Source of the DNA: Asterias rubens
Taxonomy: Eukaryota > Echinodermata > Asteroidea > Forcipulatida > Asteriidae
Direction of reading: 5' to 3'
Assembly (NCBI RefSeq): GCF_902459465.1
Contig: NC_047066.1
Location: 1,364,001 to 1,428,000 of the forward strand
Length of the DNA: 64,000 bases
How positions within the stretch are numbered: position 1 is the first letter of the stretch; every line of letters begins with the position of its first letter. Below the pieces are notes generated by a model. That model saw nothing but the letters and a program-made list of their open reading frames with translations. It was not told where the DNA came from and searched no databases. The position numbers and the translations under genes are program-made. This document shows positions 22,109 through 34,100 of this stretch, in pieces.

Positions 22109-23058
22109 ATGTCCGATGGCAGCGGGTCTTGGAAAAACCACAGTTTAGATGAGGAAAATGCATTTCAGGGAGGCACTTCAGAGGAAAGTGAGGGCTCTAG
22201 CGATAAGGGGATCTCACCGGACGAGAGAGAAGCCGAAGACGTGTTATGAGTACATATAGTTAACCAGCCCGGAGACGATGATCGTCATGCCGAAGACAAT
22301 GAGCCAAACCCTGATGATCGACGGCTAAAGACAGACTGGTAAGGCCACAAGACGTTTCATGAATTATACTGAATGATGCTTCGTTTGATCAGTTTATTTC
22401 TGCACCCAAAAATAGTTGAAGGCTATCCTTGACTAAATTAAAACATGAACGAACATGATGGACAAGGTTTATTGTTTACCTCCATTCACGTTATAATACA
22501 TGTACGTGAACAACACATGCACTGACTTAGGCAGTAGAAATGTGAGGGGATGGGTAATTTTTGTCTTGCGTTTTATACTTTGTTGGCAAATTCATACATT
22601 ATCAATTTAAACTGATATTGTAGATTACCTATGTTGTTGTTTTTCTCCACCAAGTAACTGCGTGGTGGATGATATATTATGTGCATCTACACAAATATCT
22701 CATGTACATGTATGTAACTGTTACTTTGGATTATGATTGCCTTCTGGCACGGGTATAGGTTTAAAGCAATTCAGGTACACACATGCAATATTAACACCTC
22801 ACCATGCAAACCACAAATCTGTTGTTAATAATTTTGTATGAATTCTTTTGTTAATAATTTTGTATGAATTCTTTTGTTAGTAATTTTGTATGAATTCTTT
22901 TGTTTTGTTTTACAGAAAACACTGCAATGTTGAATATCAGCAAGTGGTGAGCTTAGGACTATCTTGGCCGTTCAACTGCTGCCACTGACATCATGTTTGG
23001 TGGCAGCAACACGAAGGACATTTCCAAACCCTAGTGTACAGTACAGTGGAAGGATTTT
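22109..23058 (+). pseudogene. P2X7 C-terminal-domain-like protein, broken
   Basis: From the ATG at 22109 runs an acidic 46-residue frame (MSDGSGSWKN to EAEDVL), closed by TGA at 22247-22249. The same frame then continues with acidic sequence (NQPGDDDRHAEDNEPNPDDR) to RLKTDW, where a GTAAGG donor begins at 22339. After TTTTACAG at about 22914, a frame reads KHCNVEYQQVVSLGL. Shifted by one frame, it reads LPLTSCLVAATRRTFPNPSV and QYSGR. The RL..TDW start and the LPxxSCxV..IRxxFPxPxxxY block are features I recognise from the cytosolic P2X7-C-like domain common as stand-alone genes in invertebrates. The zinc-binding CxCGxC exon expected between them is not seen. The TGA, the frame change and the missing centre argue for a pseudogene. 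A family match by search is needed before the name is used. Confidence 0.45.
22819..22903. repeat. 27-bp unit repeated three times
   Basis: TTGTTAATAATTTTGTATGA plus ATTCTTT occurs three times head to tail, directly before the TTTTACAG acceptor-like site at ~22914. Confidence 0.8.
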
Positions 23059-23153
23059 CGTATCCACCAACGGATTAGGCAGCTTTGCTTTGGTTTATTT
23101 GTCTTCAGTCGTAACAATTTTCCAAGTTATAATGATCCGGAGGGAGAGAGAAA

Positions 23154-23320
23154 TAATTTTATAAGCCATAATAATTTACGTATAAATGTACATGTATATT
23201 ATTTCATTTTGTTTCTTTCAGAGGGGTGGGTGGTTCAAATTGATTAATTTAATTTGAACCACCCACTCCTCTGAAAGACACAAAATGTAAATTACTCTGG
23301 CTTATAAAATTAGGTGTGTG
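23154..23320. repeat. ~165-bp near-perfect inverted repeat
   Basis: ATTTTATAAGCCATAATAAT, CATTTTGTTTCTTTCAGAGG and GTGGGTGGTTCAAATT are mirrored on the right, ending GGCTTATAAAAT. The left arm has an extra ~24 bp. A third partial copy of GTGGTTCAAATTGATTAATT follows directly. Confidence 0.75.
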
Positions 23321-23860
23321 GTTCAAATTGATTAATTTAGCACTTATGTGCAATAAACTTGTCCCCTGTTGTCAACAATACACTTGATTAACATGGTAAC
23401 ATCATTCAACTTGGTTAGCAGAAATATAAAAACAAAACAAAAAAAGAGAAGCCTACATGTACACCTCCATAACAACGACAACACTAAAACTGTATGTATT
23501 TGCAAACGACAATAGTTTATTTTTCAGTTTTAATTATCAAAATTGAAAAAAGGTTGCCTAGTGATAGCGAAATCATCTGAACATTCCGTCATCAAAAAAA
23601 GTTAACTATACAACCCTGTCAACGCCCCTCCCCCTAAAAAAGAAAACCTAATCCATGTTATGTACCTAGTTAGCTGTGGTTCTCTTTGTAAATTGTAAAT
23701 TAAGTTGTACATTAAAAGAATATAATAAAATCATTGTGTACAGACCATGTTATTCTGTTTTTAAACAAAGTTGATTGTACTACCCTGGTTACCCCCCCCC
23801 CCCAAAAAAAAAAAAATATGTATAAAAAATAAAATAAAAACCCACATCAATGTGTACAAG
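23321..23860. other. intergenic, low complexity
   Basis: AT-rich, with a C/A tract at ~23791-23816. No gene recognised. Confidence 0.3.
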
Positions 23861-23863
23861 CTA

Positions 23864-24121
23864 GGGCCCAATTTCATGGATCTGCTTACTGTAAACAAAG
23901 AATCGACACTTGCGGAAGCAGGAAATTCTGTGCTTACGTCAAGCGTGTTTCACAGGTTACCAGCAAATTTTGGCTTTTGCGGGTCATGGGTGCATACTTG
24001 GTTTATACCAGGCATTTTACGCTTACAAATGTAAGCGCAGAAATTTAGCCTTTGGACGTAAGCAGAGAACGGTGATCATAAGCGCAGAATTTGGTGGTGA
24101 ACAGATCCATGAAACTGGGCA
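23864..24121. mobile_element. 258-bp MITE with GGGCCCAATTTCATGGATCTG termini
   Basis: The left end GGGCCCAATTTCATGGATC is mirrored at the right by GATCCATGAAACTGGGC. The interior carries GCTTAC/GTAAGC and GCGCAGAA words in both orientations. The style matches a MITE family common in marine invertebrates. Confidence 0.7.
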
Positions 24122-24800
24122 CAGGTCATTCTTTCTTCAAACAAAGTTGAACCCACTATCTTTGAACCCCCACCCCCCCCCCCCCAAAAAAAAAGCTGCT
24201 GCATCCTTTTCCGGCTGGTGTAGGTTGATGTCAATGACACGGGGGTTACACATCAGCTGCGGATGGAGTTGTTTTCATGTCTTGTCACCCTGCTGACAAT
24301 GAACAAGTGCATTGTGCATGCATTCTTTGCGTATCTGTTTAATGAAAAATAAAAAACAAAACCAACTAATCGTTATGTGGGATTTCTTGAAAATTTACAA
24401 GGCAGAAATACAATCTCGGAAGGTTTGACGTAACACCACAGACTAACAATCTCTCTTTGAGTTGGCGTAGTTTTGAAAAGAACCTTACAGAAGTTAACGC
24501 AAAACCAGAACAAAAGGAGTCCACATGGCACAAAACCAAGGGGGCAGGTTTTCTTTATGTCTGATAGAAAACATGACCTCCAACCACCCCCCTCCCCCAG
24601 ATCTACACCTAGTACAAAACTGTTCAGGTACAGATCGGGGTGGGGGGGTTCTTGCGATTCAACACCCCATCCCCTCCCCCTCCACCGTGAACAGTTTTCA
24701 AAGGGGCAGCTGAAAAACTAAAAATGAAGAAATCATCTGATCCTCTGAAAATTTGCATGCATAGGCCTACTACTTACCTAAAGTGCTATTGAGAATCTTA
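24122..24800. other. intergenic, C-rich tracts
   Basis: C-tracts lie near 24168-24185 and 24585-24597, and a G-tract near 24640. The frames here are proline-rich shadows of these tracts. Confidence 0.3.
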
Positions 24801-24810
24801 GATCTCCATT

Positions 24811-25847
24811 TCTAGTTCTGGCTAGCATGTCTCCGTCCTGCATTGTCTTCGTCCTGCATTCTCATTGTAGTGTAGAGCTGCGAGTTATTTCTGTACAAAA
24901 AATATAACAACAGAAAATAAATAAATAAATTAAAAAACTTGTGCTGAAAAAGAACTGGCCTTATTTTACAAATGCAAATATAGTAAACACTCCATGTAAT
25001 TAACCGTGCCAAACCAATAAACACAGCTATAGGAAAACTTCACACTAAACTTTTCTGGAATTGGTAATTCCTGAATTAGGAGAGAAAAAAATCTGAATGA
25101 CCATGGATGGGCAATTATATGGATGGGAGTTTGAACATATTTTTGAGCTGTGCCTTAAAAAAAAACCAACAATTCTTAGGCAGCTTTGGCAAAAACAATG
25201 TCCAGCAATCCAGTATAGACCAATATAAATACATGTCGACGAGGCCAATAAACTGTTAACTGTAAAAATCAACTTTTTAAATGGATTAATATAGTGTTCA
25301 CACATGGTTGAGCATGAACATGCCAGAAAGTGTAAACCAGGGCATAAACATGCCAAAAGCACTTGGGTGGCTACATGGATTCATCACTCAACAGAGTCAA
25401 TACACTATGTAGCTATTTTATGGTAGTCGGGTCAGATTCAGATCATGCACATCGTGTCATTTGACAACAAGATGATTGTTCCTTGCATGAAAAGGGTAGA
25501 GATTGTTTACTATTTTTCTTATTACAAATACATGTGCATGTATTGGGCCTGAATTAATAATGGAGATAGTTTCTCAGTAGTAGATTTTTTAAAATTATTA
25601 ACAAGTACTTACCAGGCTTTTCTCCCTCTCTTTTCTGTAATGCCACTTCATTCTTTTGCTGTTCCACGGCCACTTGCGACCAGGGCCACGGCAGAGGGAC
25701 CCCGTCGACGTCGTACTCGTAGCATGCACAAGCAGCACTGGCTGGGGCCTGGTGGTAGAAGATCCCCCTGAATCCTCTCGTTGTATAGAGGTTTAAATTT
25801 CGGAATCGATCCAGGCTTCTTACACAAACTTTGAAACTTCTAGTGTA
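24811..25847 (-). CDS. candidate two-exon gene, 3' part (unrecognised)
   Basis: Minus strand. A frame from about 25847 down to 25612 reads GIFYHQAPASAACACYEYDV, then PLPWPWSQVAVEQQ and LQKREGEKP, and meets a GTAAGT donor (exon end near 25612). A TTTTTGTACAG acceptor near 24890 would join it in phase to EITRSSTLQ and a stop. The composition looks protein-like and the donor is consensus, but I recognise no domain and no start codon is visible. The 5' side is cut by the Mutator-like element whose target duplication is at 25848-25856. With the element removed, the frame stays open across the site for a further ~60 codons on the far side. It may be a disrupted gene or chance. Confidence 0.3.
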
Positions 25848-26019
25848 TCCACAAACCGGTCCTACTAAAAGCCGACAACTCGCCGACAACGCCGACAACT
25901 CGTCCAGAGCGCCGACAACTCGCCGACAACAAGTTGCAGACACCTTAAAAACAGCAAACAAACCAACGGTTTATTAAAACTATGTGCACTATATTATATT
26001 AACATAAATACAACGGCTT

Positions 26020-27103
26020 TGTCACGGTGTTGATGAAACAATGAAAGACGTGGACAAAATTGCGTTTGTTCGACCCGGTAGTTTTATTCGCACTCAGCGA
26101 GGAGCAGGTTAACTATAGAACAACAAATAATGAAATAGATAATTAATATATAAATACATAAATTAGATTACTCAATAATCAAATCAAAGATATAAGCAGG
26201 GTGTTTAAATAAAACACGCAATCAGAGTTTCCGGAAAGATTGAATAAAACGCAATTGATGGCTTACGGAAAGATTATACGAAAATGAACAGACAATTATG
26301 GAGTTTACTAAATTAACACTTACAAATTGTTACCGGGAAATTCACATCAACACTGTGGGAAACTTAACGGCGATGTACGGGGTTTACGGGAGTTTTCGGC
26401 GGCATACTGATATATAACAAAACTGTTGGGAAATACACACATATAAACTCATTTAGAGATAGTAATTAGGAGGCGTTACCGCAAACCTTTCTAAATCGTA
26501 TTACCACCATGCAACGTTACAAATCCTACTAATACACACACGATAATAAAAGCAATTACTAGAGACAAGTACGTTGGGTACACAAAATAGGATTTAGAAG
26601 AATAAACTAGCTTTGCCTAGTGGCACCATAAATCTTATATCAAAATCTAGCCACGGCTCTATTTTGTACCCCACTTAAACAGCATTAAGGGGAACCAAAA
26701 ATAACTGCAAAAAGCCTAGATCATTGAAATGGAAAGGAAGCAATTTTACAGTAACCAATACTTTAATACAATCGGAATAAGTGACATTAAATATTATACA
26801 TCGAAGAAAATACTACTTACGAAAACGGCGATGAAAGCTAGCTGGGGTTGACTAAGAAAAATACGGCGAAGTTAACCAAACGAAACCAGGAAAAGAAATG
26901 AACCTAGAAATACCGGCACCCAGGTACCTGCGTATGGTAAATAGGGCTTGCCACACCTTAAACCAAATTCCTAAGATGCCCGCAGGCGATTGGCTGCGTG
27001 CACTGACCTTTGACTTTAAACAAATAAGGATAAGCTAGTAAACGTAAGAGAAACGTATAAATTATAAACAATAATATAAATACATGACCGGTGGGAGATG
27101 ACA
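26020..27103. mobile_element. solo LTR, 1084 bp, with 5-bp target duplication
   Basis: It begins TGTCACGG and ends GATGACA (TG...CA). GGCTT flanks it at 26015-26019 and 27104-27108. The mirrored right arm of the host element reads ACGGCTT followed by AACTTCACG without it, so the empty site is inside the same window. The TGT...ACA ends and 5-bp duplication fit a Ty3/gypsy-type LTR; no internal coding remains. Confidence 0.7.
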
Positions 27104-28546
27104 GGCTTTACTTCACGAAAAGTCGTAGTTTTTTACCCGGAAAAAAAGCGAACTTCCGCGGAGCACGGTTGGACGCCATCTTGACCCACAACCCGTGTTG
27201 CGACCATTCCATTATGATACAGGGGTGACACAAGAGATCGGGGGGGGGGGGGACACCAGTGCGCGGGCGGGTGGGGTTGGCATTGGCCCGGTTTTATGGT
27301 AACTAGACTTATCCTCGCCTCATTCGTGACCTGATTAAGATAGGGATGTTGATGATTATTATTATTAACAATAAAAAAAACTTAGCCTACATCCAATATG
27401 TGAAATTTATTTTATTAATTTTACATCCAATTTGTGAAATTTATTTTATTAATGTTATCAATTTTTCCGAGTCACAGAAAAATTATAGGAGACAAGAAAA
27501 TTGCATGTGAAAGAGCAGCATAAAAACGGTAAACTTTTTGATTACTGCTGATCTTCCGATACAACTTCTGAAAGAAATTAAACAATACTTCAACTAACAG
27601 AAATATCCATCTTTTTTAACCAAAAAAATACATAAAAATAAATTAAATAATGATGCTCGGTAAGGTAGACCAGGTTGTTGAATATTGCATGCACGTTTCC
27701 CAGCACAAGTAATTCAATATTTTTTTAACGTGAAAACATTCTTGTTGGTTTTACATATTTCACACAATGGAGGTATAAACACTTTTAAAATTATTTTAGG
27801 ATATTACCATTCGACGAATATATTGTCAACCCACATTGGTGTGTATTTTTCCATTCCCTCACGGACCAAATACAACCTATGTCCTATATTTACTCAACTC
27901 ACATTTCTTAAAAAGAACTCGCTAATGGCAGACTTCATCAGCTTTCCAGAAATGAATACCGCAAGTCATGCTTTAATTAATACCTTGTGGTTCCTAGTTT
28001 AATTTTAAAAAGTGAGGGACGGCAGTCACATAACCCCAAAACTTATATTAACGGGTCTTATAATAGTTGTAAAAATATCCAGCTTATACCTTTTTTGCTA
28101 TAATCTTGTTACTGTGACGTCCGTTCCTATAACTACTGACAAATATTTGATACAACTTTCAAGTTTGAACACAATAATTAATATAAAAATGTACAGAACA
28201 TTTATTTCCAATTCATTGATGTCCGTCCCTCACGCATAAAGAAAGCCGTTTTAAAATCACTTGAAACTTAGCATTGGTGGAAATACGATATGCAAAGGTT
28301 TTCATGTAATGACTATAATAAATCTTATTTTAACTATGACTTGGATGACGCTTAAGACTTCATCCAGCTCAAATTAATATAAAACACTGCGAAATTTGAA
28401 CATGAAGAAATCAGCGGGCCTTTGATAGCTGTCAGAGTGGCATCAACATCATCTGTCCCGTCAATCATGATTAACTATAGGAGCTCATTGAAGCACTTTG
28501 ATTGGCCGAAACCACTTTAGTGAACAAACTACGCCGCATGATCATG

Positions 28547-28920
28547 AAGCATTGAATGCTGTCAAAGAAAATAAATAATTACCAATGTTAAATGATGTGT
28601 TGAATTAATAATGATGAAGATTAGTTCTCAAAGTGCATTGGGATAGTATGTACTATTTTATTTGAATCATTGTTAACTTATATGTACTACTATGTTTAAG
28701 GTCTTGAAAAATCTGTGATATGTTGTGTAGATTACTTCTCAAGTTGGCTAAATCAGAAATGCCAAAACTGTTTCTTTTTTTAACTAGACATGCTACGGGT
28801 CCTTGTGCATTGTCTTCAGCATTGAATGCTGTCAAAGAAAATAAATATTAACAATATTAACTATTTTATTTCAATCATTGCTAACTTATATGTACTACTA
28901 TGTTTAAGGTTACTTCTCCA
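28547..28920. repeat. internal direct repeat of the Mutator-like element
   Basis: CATTGAATGCTGTCAAAGAA followed by AATAAAT, and later TTATATGTACTACTATGTTT, occurs at ~28550-28700 and again at ~28820-28910. A partial third copy is near 29474. Confidence 0.6.
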
Positions 28921-30249
28921 ATTGTATTTAAATCTAATTCTGTGTGAAGTGAATTAATGAAAAAATCGAATTCCATAAACTTTTTCATTTCAATTGTTGC
29001 CAACTTAGTTCTCGAAGTGGATTAAAATTTTTAAGAATACTTCTCAAATTGGCTAAATCTAATTGTTGAATTTGATAACGCTCCATTTCTAATTTGCTTC
29101 TATTTTTGATTAGAAAAAAAAATATTCAATCATAATAAAACAATTACAAAATTGAGTGTTTTTCAAGTGTATCTTGTATGTGCCTCCACCCCCACCAGCT
29201 TTGAAAGCCCTAAATCAAATAGCCGACGAATCGGCAAGGATCTCACCTGTTGGTAACTCTTTCCACAATTGTGAAAGCCCTTGAAATAGATCAAACAAAA
29301 ATAGGTAATGTAAGTAATAAATCAACTGGGAAACAAGATTGGATTCTCCATCCACCCCATAGGCCATAGTCTTGTTTTGTTATCTAGTCATGTAAAACTG
29401 ACAGTGCGAGACAGAAGCACTTTCTAAAGTTTTTCTTACCATGACAAGCACTCAGCTGGAAATGCCAAACTATTGAATGCTGTCAAATCAAGTAGGGAAT
29501 CCTAAGATTAAGAAAGTAATACTTATTTAAAAAATAAAAAATTTAAAACAATAAAATAAAAACGTGGAAAGTAAAAATATTAATAGAATCTTTAAATAAC
29601 TCAACTGAGAAACAAATTGGATTCTCCACCTGGCCCACAAGTCTTATCCCGTTTAATTAAAGGTACTTTCAAATTCTATCTTATTCCACCCCCAAATAAA
29701 AGAAAGAAAAAAAAAAAAAAACTATAAAGTATTTTATAAAAAAACAAATAGATGCACAGTTATGTTAAAGAAAAGAATATTCTGCACTGTTCTAGCTAGT
29801 CTAGGACTCTAGGGGGGTTAAATTAAACATTTAACTAATCAAGAATTTATGTATCAAAAGTTGTCTGGTACTTACAAATCCACGCACACTCACACACAAC
29901 AATGTGCCATCTCTGAACTGCTGCTGTGGTTTTCACAGGACGCCCGCCCTCTGTTGTTATGAAAGTGCTAATTCATCCACCCCTGTATCATAATGGAATG
30001 GTCGCAACACGGGTTGTAGGCCAAGATGGCGTCCAACCGCGCTCCGCGGAAGTTCGCTTTTTTTTTCGGGTAAAAAACTACGACTTTTCGTGAAGTTAAG
30101 CCGTTGTATTTATGTTAATATAAAATAGTGCACATTGTTTTATTAAACCGTTGGTTAGTTTGCTGTTTCTTAGGTGTCTGCAACTTGTTGTCGGCGAGTT
30201 GTCGGCGCTCTGGACGAGTTGTCGGCTTTTAGTAGGACCCTCCACAAAC

Positions 30250-30690
30250 AACCAAATAGTCGGCAGTATTTATAGCTGATACACTAGAAACAAAAAGCTT
30301 CGTAGCACACACGCACGCCTGTAGTGTGGATGAAAACGCATACACAACACACGAAGTAACATGGCGTAATCTTTGTTTACTCTCGTTGCTTCATGGGTGT
30401 GACGTCACCATTTTTTGACCGCGTTCATGACGTCCGCTGGTTTACAAATCCGCTTGGATTTCAGTGTTGGTTTAATAGCCGGGAACCAGTACAGGGCGGG
30501 AAATTTCAAAATCGAAGAATCGAGGTCAAATTTTTTCGGTCAAATTGTAGCAAAATTATTTTGAGGAAAACATGACCACAACAATGAATTGATAGCTGAA
30601 CACAACATAAACAAGTTCTGATAGTGATTTTAATGTAGGAGTACCGTTATAGTCCATGTTTAATAATAATAATTTTATAAAAAAAAAAAA
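30250..30690. other. intergenic, nothing firm
   Basis: It contains TGACGTCA near 30399 and a (TAA)n stretch near 30661. ATAGTCCATGTTT near 30650 is mirrored by AACATGGACTAT at 21769. Confidence 0.25.
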
Positions 30691-31188
30691 AACTAGACAT
30701 AATTGCATTTGTGCACAAATGCAGAGGCTGTTTCGTTAAGAAAATTTTAAATTTTGTTCCACTTAATTTGAAATTTAATCATTTTTTTTTACAGCAGTTA
30801 TGACTAATCCAGGCTATTTAAAAAAAATAATTTGAATTATACCATGTTCGGATAGCAATTTATGTGTTAAAGGTGCAAAAATAGAAAAAATCATAAAAAA
30901 TCGTGTGATGACGTTATCATGACGTCATTTCACAATTCACGGAAGCTTGCCAATATCTAACAACCTACCAAGTTTCAACATGATCGCATAATTACTTAGG
31001 GAGTTATATTAGTTCAAAAAGTGCACCTTTAAGGCCGCTTCACGTGACCCCCGATGACGTCATTGATCTGAAACTTCACACATATGATGGCTGCCTGACA
31101 GTTAACGTGTGTGTAAAATTTGAAGTGATTACAAAAAACTTCACCACACACATCTTCAAAAAGTCCATTTTGACGAGTTTTCAACCTG

Positions 31189-34100
31189 CCGCTAGAGGGC
31201 GCTGTTGCAATTTGTGACGTCATCAATAATGTTTTTGAACTGCCCACCCTTGCTAGACACTTACGTCCTTGGAAAGCAACTTCATAACTTTTACCACTTT
31301 TGAGTTACAGGGCACTTCCGTTTTTTGCCCGTTTCAACCGGAAGTAGAGGTCATGTGAGGTCACGCACACAAAACAAAATGAAGACCTTATTTATCCCTA
31401 CCACATCCCGCAAACAGAAACCTACGGTCTCGTTTGGCTGATTTGATATAGATTTTCAAACATTTAACATAAAACACCTTTAAGATGACGTCACGTGACC
31501 AGTGATGACGTCATCATGACATCCTTGCTTTAGGATCATTATTGCACCATAACCTTCAATCCCTGAAAGTTTCATTGCAATTGCTCTTTGGGAACTATGC
31601 AAAAAATTGCGAGTACTGAATCAGACAAATAAAAAAAAAAACAACTAGACATAATTGCATTTGTGCACAAATGCAGAGCTGTTTCGTTAATGACATTTTA
31701 AATTTTGTCAACTGAATTTGAAATTTTTATTAATTTTTTTACAGCAGTCATGACCCATCCAGGCTATTTAAAAAAATAATTTGGATTATACCATGTTCGG
31801 ATAGCAATTTATGTGTTAAAGGTGCAAAAATAGAAAAAATCTTAAAAAATCTTGTGATGACGTCAACATGACGTCATTTCACGATTCACGAGAACCTGCC
31901 AATATCTAACAATCTACAAAGTTTCAACAAAATGGCGTCATTACTTCGAGAGTTATATGACTTCAAAAAGTGCCCCTTTAAGGCCGCGTCACGTGATCCC
32001 CGATGACGTCATTGATCTGAAACTTCACACATATGATGGCTGCCTGACAGTTAACGTGTGTGTAAAATTTGAAGTTATTACAAAAAACTTCACCACACAC
32101 ATCTTCAAAAAGTCCATTTTGACGAGTTTTCAATCTGCCGCTAGAGGGCGCTGTTGCAATTTGTGACGTCATCAATATTTTTTTTGAACTGCCCACCCTT
32201 GCTAGACACTTACGTCCTTGGAAAGCAACTTCATAACTTTTACCACTTTTGAGTTACAGGGCACTTCCGTTTTTTGCCGGTTTCAACCGGAAGTAGAGGT
32301 CATGTGAGGTCACGCACACAAAACAAAATGAAGACCTAATTTATCCCTACCACATCCCGCAAACAGAAACCTACGGTCTCGTTTGGCTGATTTGATATAG
32401 ATTTTCAAACATTTAACAAAAAACACCTTTAAGATGACGTCACGTGACCAGTGATGAGGTCATCATGACATCCTTGCTTTAGGATCATTAATGCACCATA
32501 ACCTTCAATCCCTGAAAGTTTCATTGCAATTGCTCTTTGGGAACTATGCAAAAAATTGCGAGTACTGAAACAGACAAATAAAAAAAAAAAAAAACTAGAC
32601 ATGATTGCATTTGTGCACAAATGCAGAGCTGTTTCGTTAAGAAAATTTTCAATTTTTGTCCACTTCATTTGAAATTCTCTTTGCATAAAAGTAGTTATGA
32701 CCAATCCAGCCTATTAAAAAAAATAATTTGGATTATACCATGTTCGGATAGCATTTTATGATTTAAAGGTGCAAAAATGGAAAAAATCATAAAAAATCAT
32801 TTGATGACGTCATCATGACGTCATTTCATATTTGTAAGGAACTTGTCAATATACAACAACTTACCAAGTTTCAAAATGATCGCATAATCACTTAGGGAGT
32901 TATATTAGTTCAAAAAGTGCACCTTTAAGGCCGCGTCACGTGACCCCCGATGACGTCATTGATCTGAAACTTCACACATATGATGGCTGCCTGACAGTTA
33001 ACGTGTGTGTAAAATTTGAAGTGATTACAAAAAACTTCACCACACACATCTTCAAAAAGTCCATTTTGACGAGTTTTCAACCTGCCGCTAGAGGGCGCTG
33101 TTGCAATTTGTGACGTCATCAATATTTTTTTTGAACTGCCCACTCTTGCTAGACACTTACGTCCTTGGAAAGCAACTTCATAACTTTTACCACTTTTGAG
33201 TTACAGGGCACTTCCGTTTTTTGCCCGTTTCAACCGGAAGTAGAGGTCATGTGAGGTCACGCACACGAAACAAAATGAAGACCTAATTTATCCCTACCAC
33301 ATCCCGCAAACAGAAACCTACGGTCTCGTTTGGCTGATTTGATATAGATTTTCAAACATTTAACATAAAACACCTTTAAGATGACGTCACGTGACCATTG
33401 ATGACGTCATCATGACATCCTTGCTTTAGGATCATTATTGCACCATAACCTTCAATCCCTGAAAGTTTCATTGCAATTGCTCTTTGGGAACTATGCAGAA
33501 AATTGCGAGTACTGAATCAGACAAATAAAAAAAAAATTAAAGGTGCAAAAATGGAAAAAATCATAACAAATCATTTGATGACGTCATCATGACGTCATTT
33601 CACATTTCATAAGAACTTGTCAATATCCAACGACTAACTAAGTTTCAACATGATCGCATGGTTACTTAGGGAGTTATATTAGTTCAAAAAGTGCACCTTT
33701 AAGGACGCGTCACGTGACCCCCGATGACGTCATTGATCTGAGACTTTACACATATGATGGCTGCCTGACAGTTAACGTGTGTGTAAAATTTAAAGTGATT
33801 ACAAAAAACTTCACCACAGACATCTTCAAAAAGTCCATTTTGACAAGTTTTCAACCTGCCGCTAGAGGGCGCTGTTGCAATTTGTGACGTCATCAATATT
33901 TTTTTTTAACTGCCCACCCTTGCTAGACACTTACGTCCTTGGAAAGCAACTTCATAACTTTTACTACTTTTGAGTTACAGGGCACTTCCGTTTTTTGCCG
34001 GTTTCAACCGGAAGTAGAGGTCATGTGAGGTCACGCACACGAAACAAAATGAAGACCTAATTTATCCCTACCACATCCCGCAAACAGAAACCTACGGTCT

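Larger units (their letters stand above)
25857..30240. mobile_element. Mutator-like non-autonomous element with long terminal inverted repeats
   Basis: The same 9-bp sequence TCCACAAAC flanks it at 25848-25856 and 30241-30249. The ends GGTCCTACTAAAAGCCGACA and its reverse complement open inverted repeats of about 290 bp. These contain CGCCGACAACTCG clusters, TACAACGGCTT, GTCGTAGTTTTTTACCCGG and CCATTATGATACAGGGGTG. Long terminal repeats with a 9-bp duplication are the hallmark of MULEs. The 2.7-kb interior (27240-29970) is AT-rich with no transposase, and a solo LTR sits in the left arm. Confidence 0.7.

Noticed and set aside
24473-24721. Proline-rich frames
   Set aside because: Translations of C-tracts.
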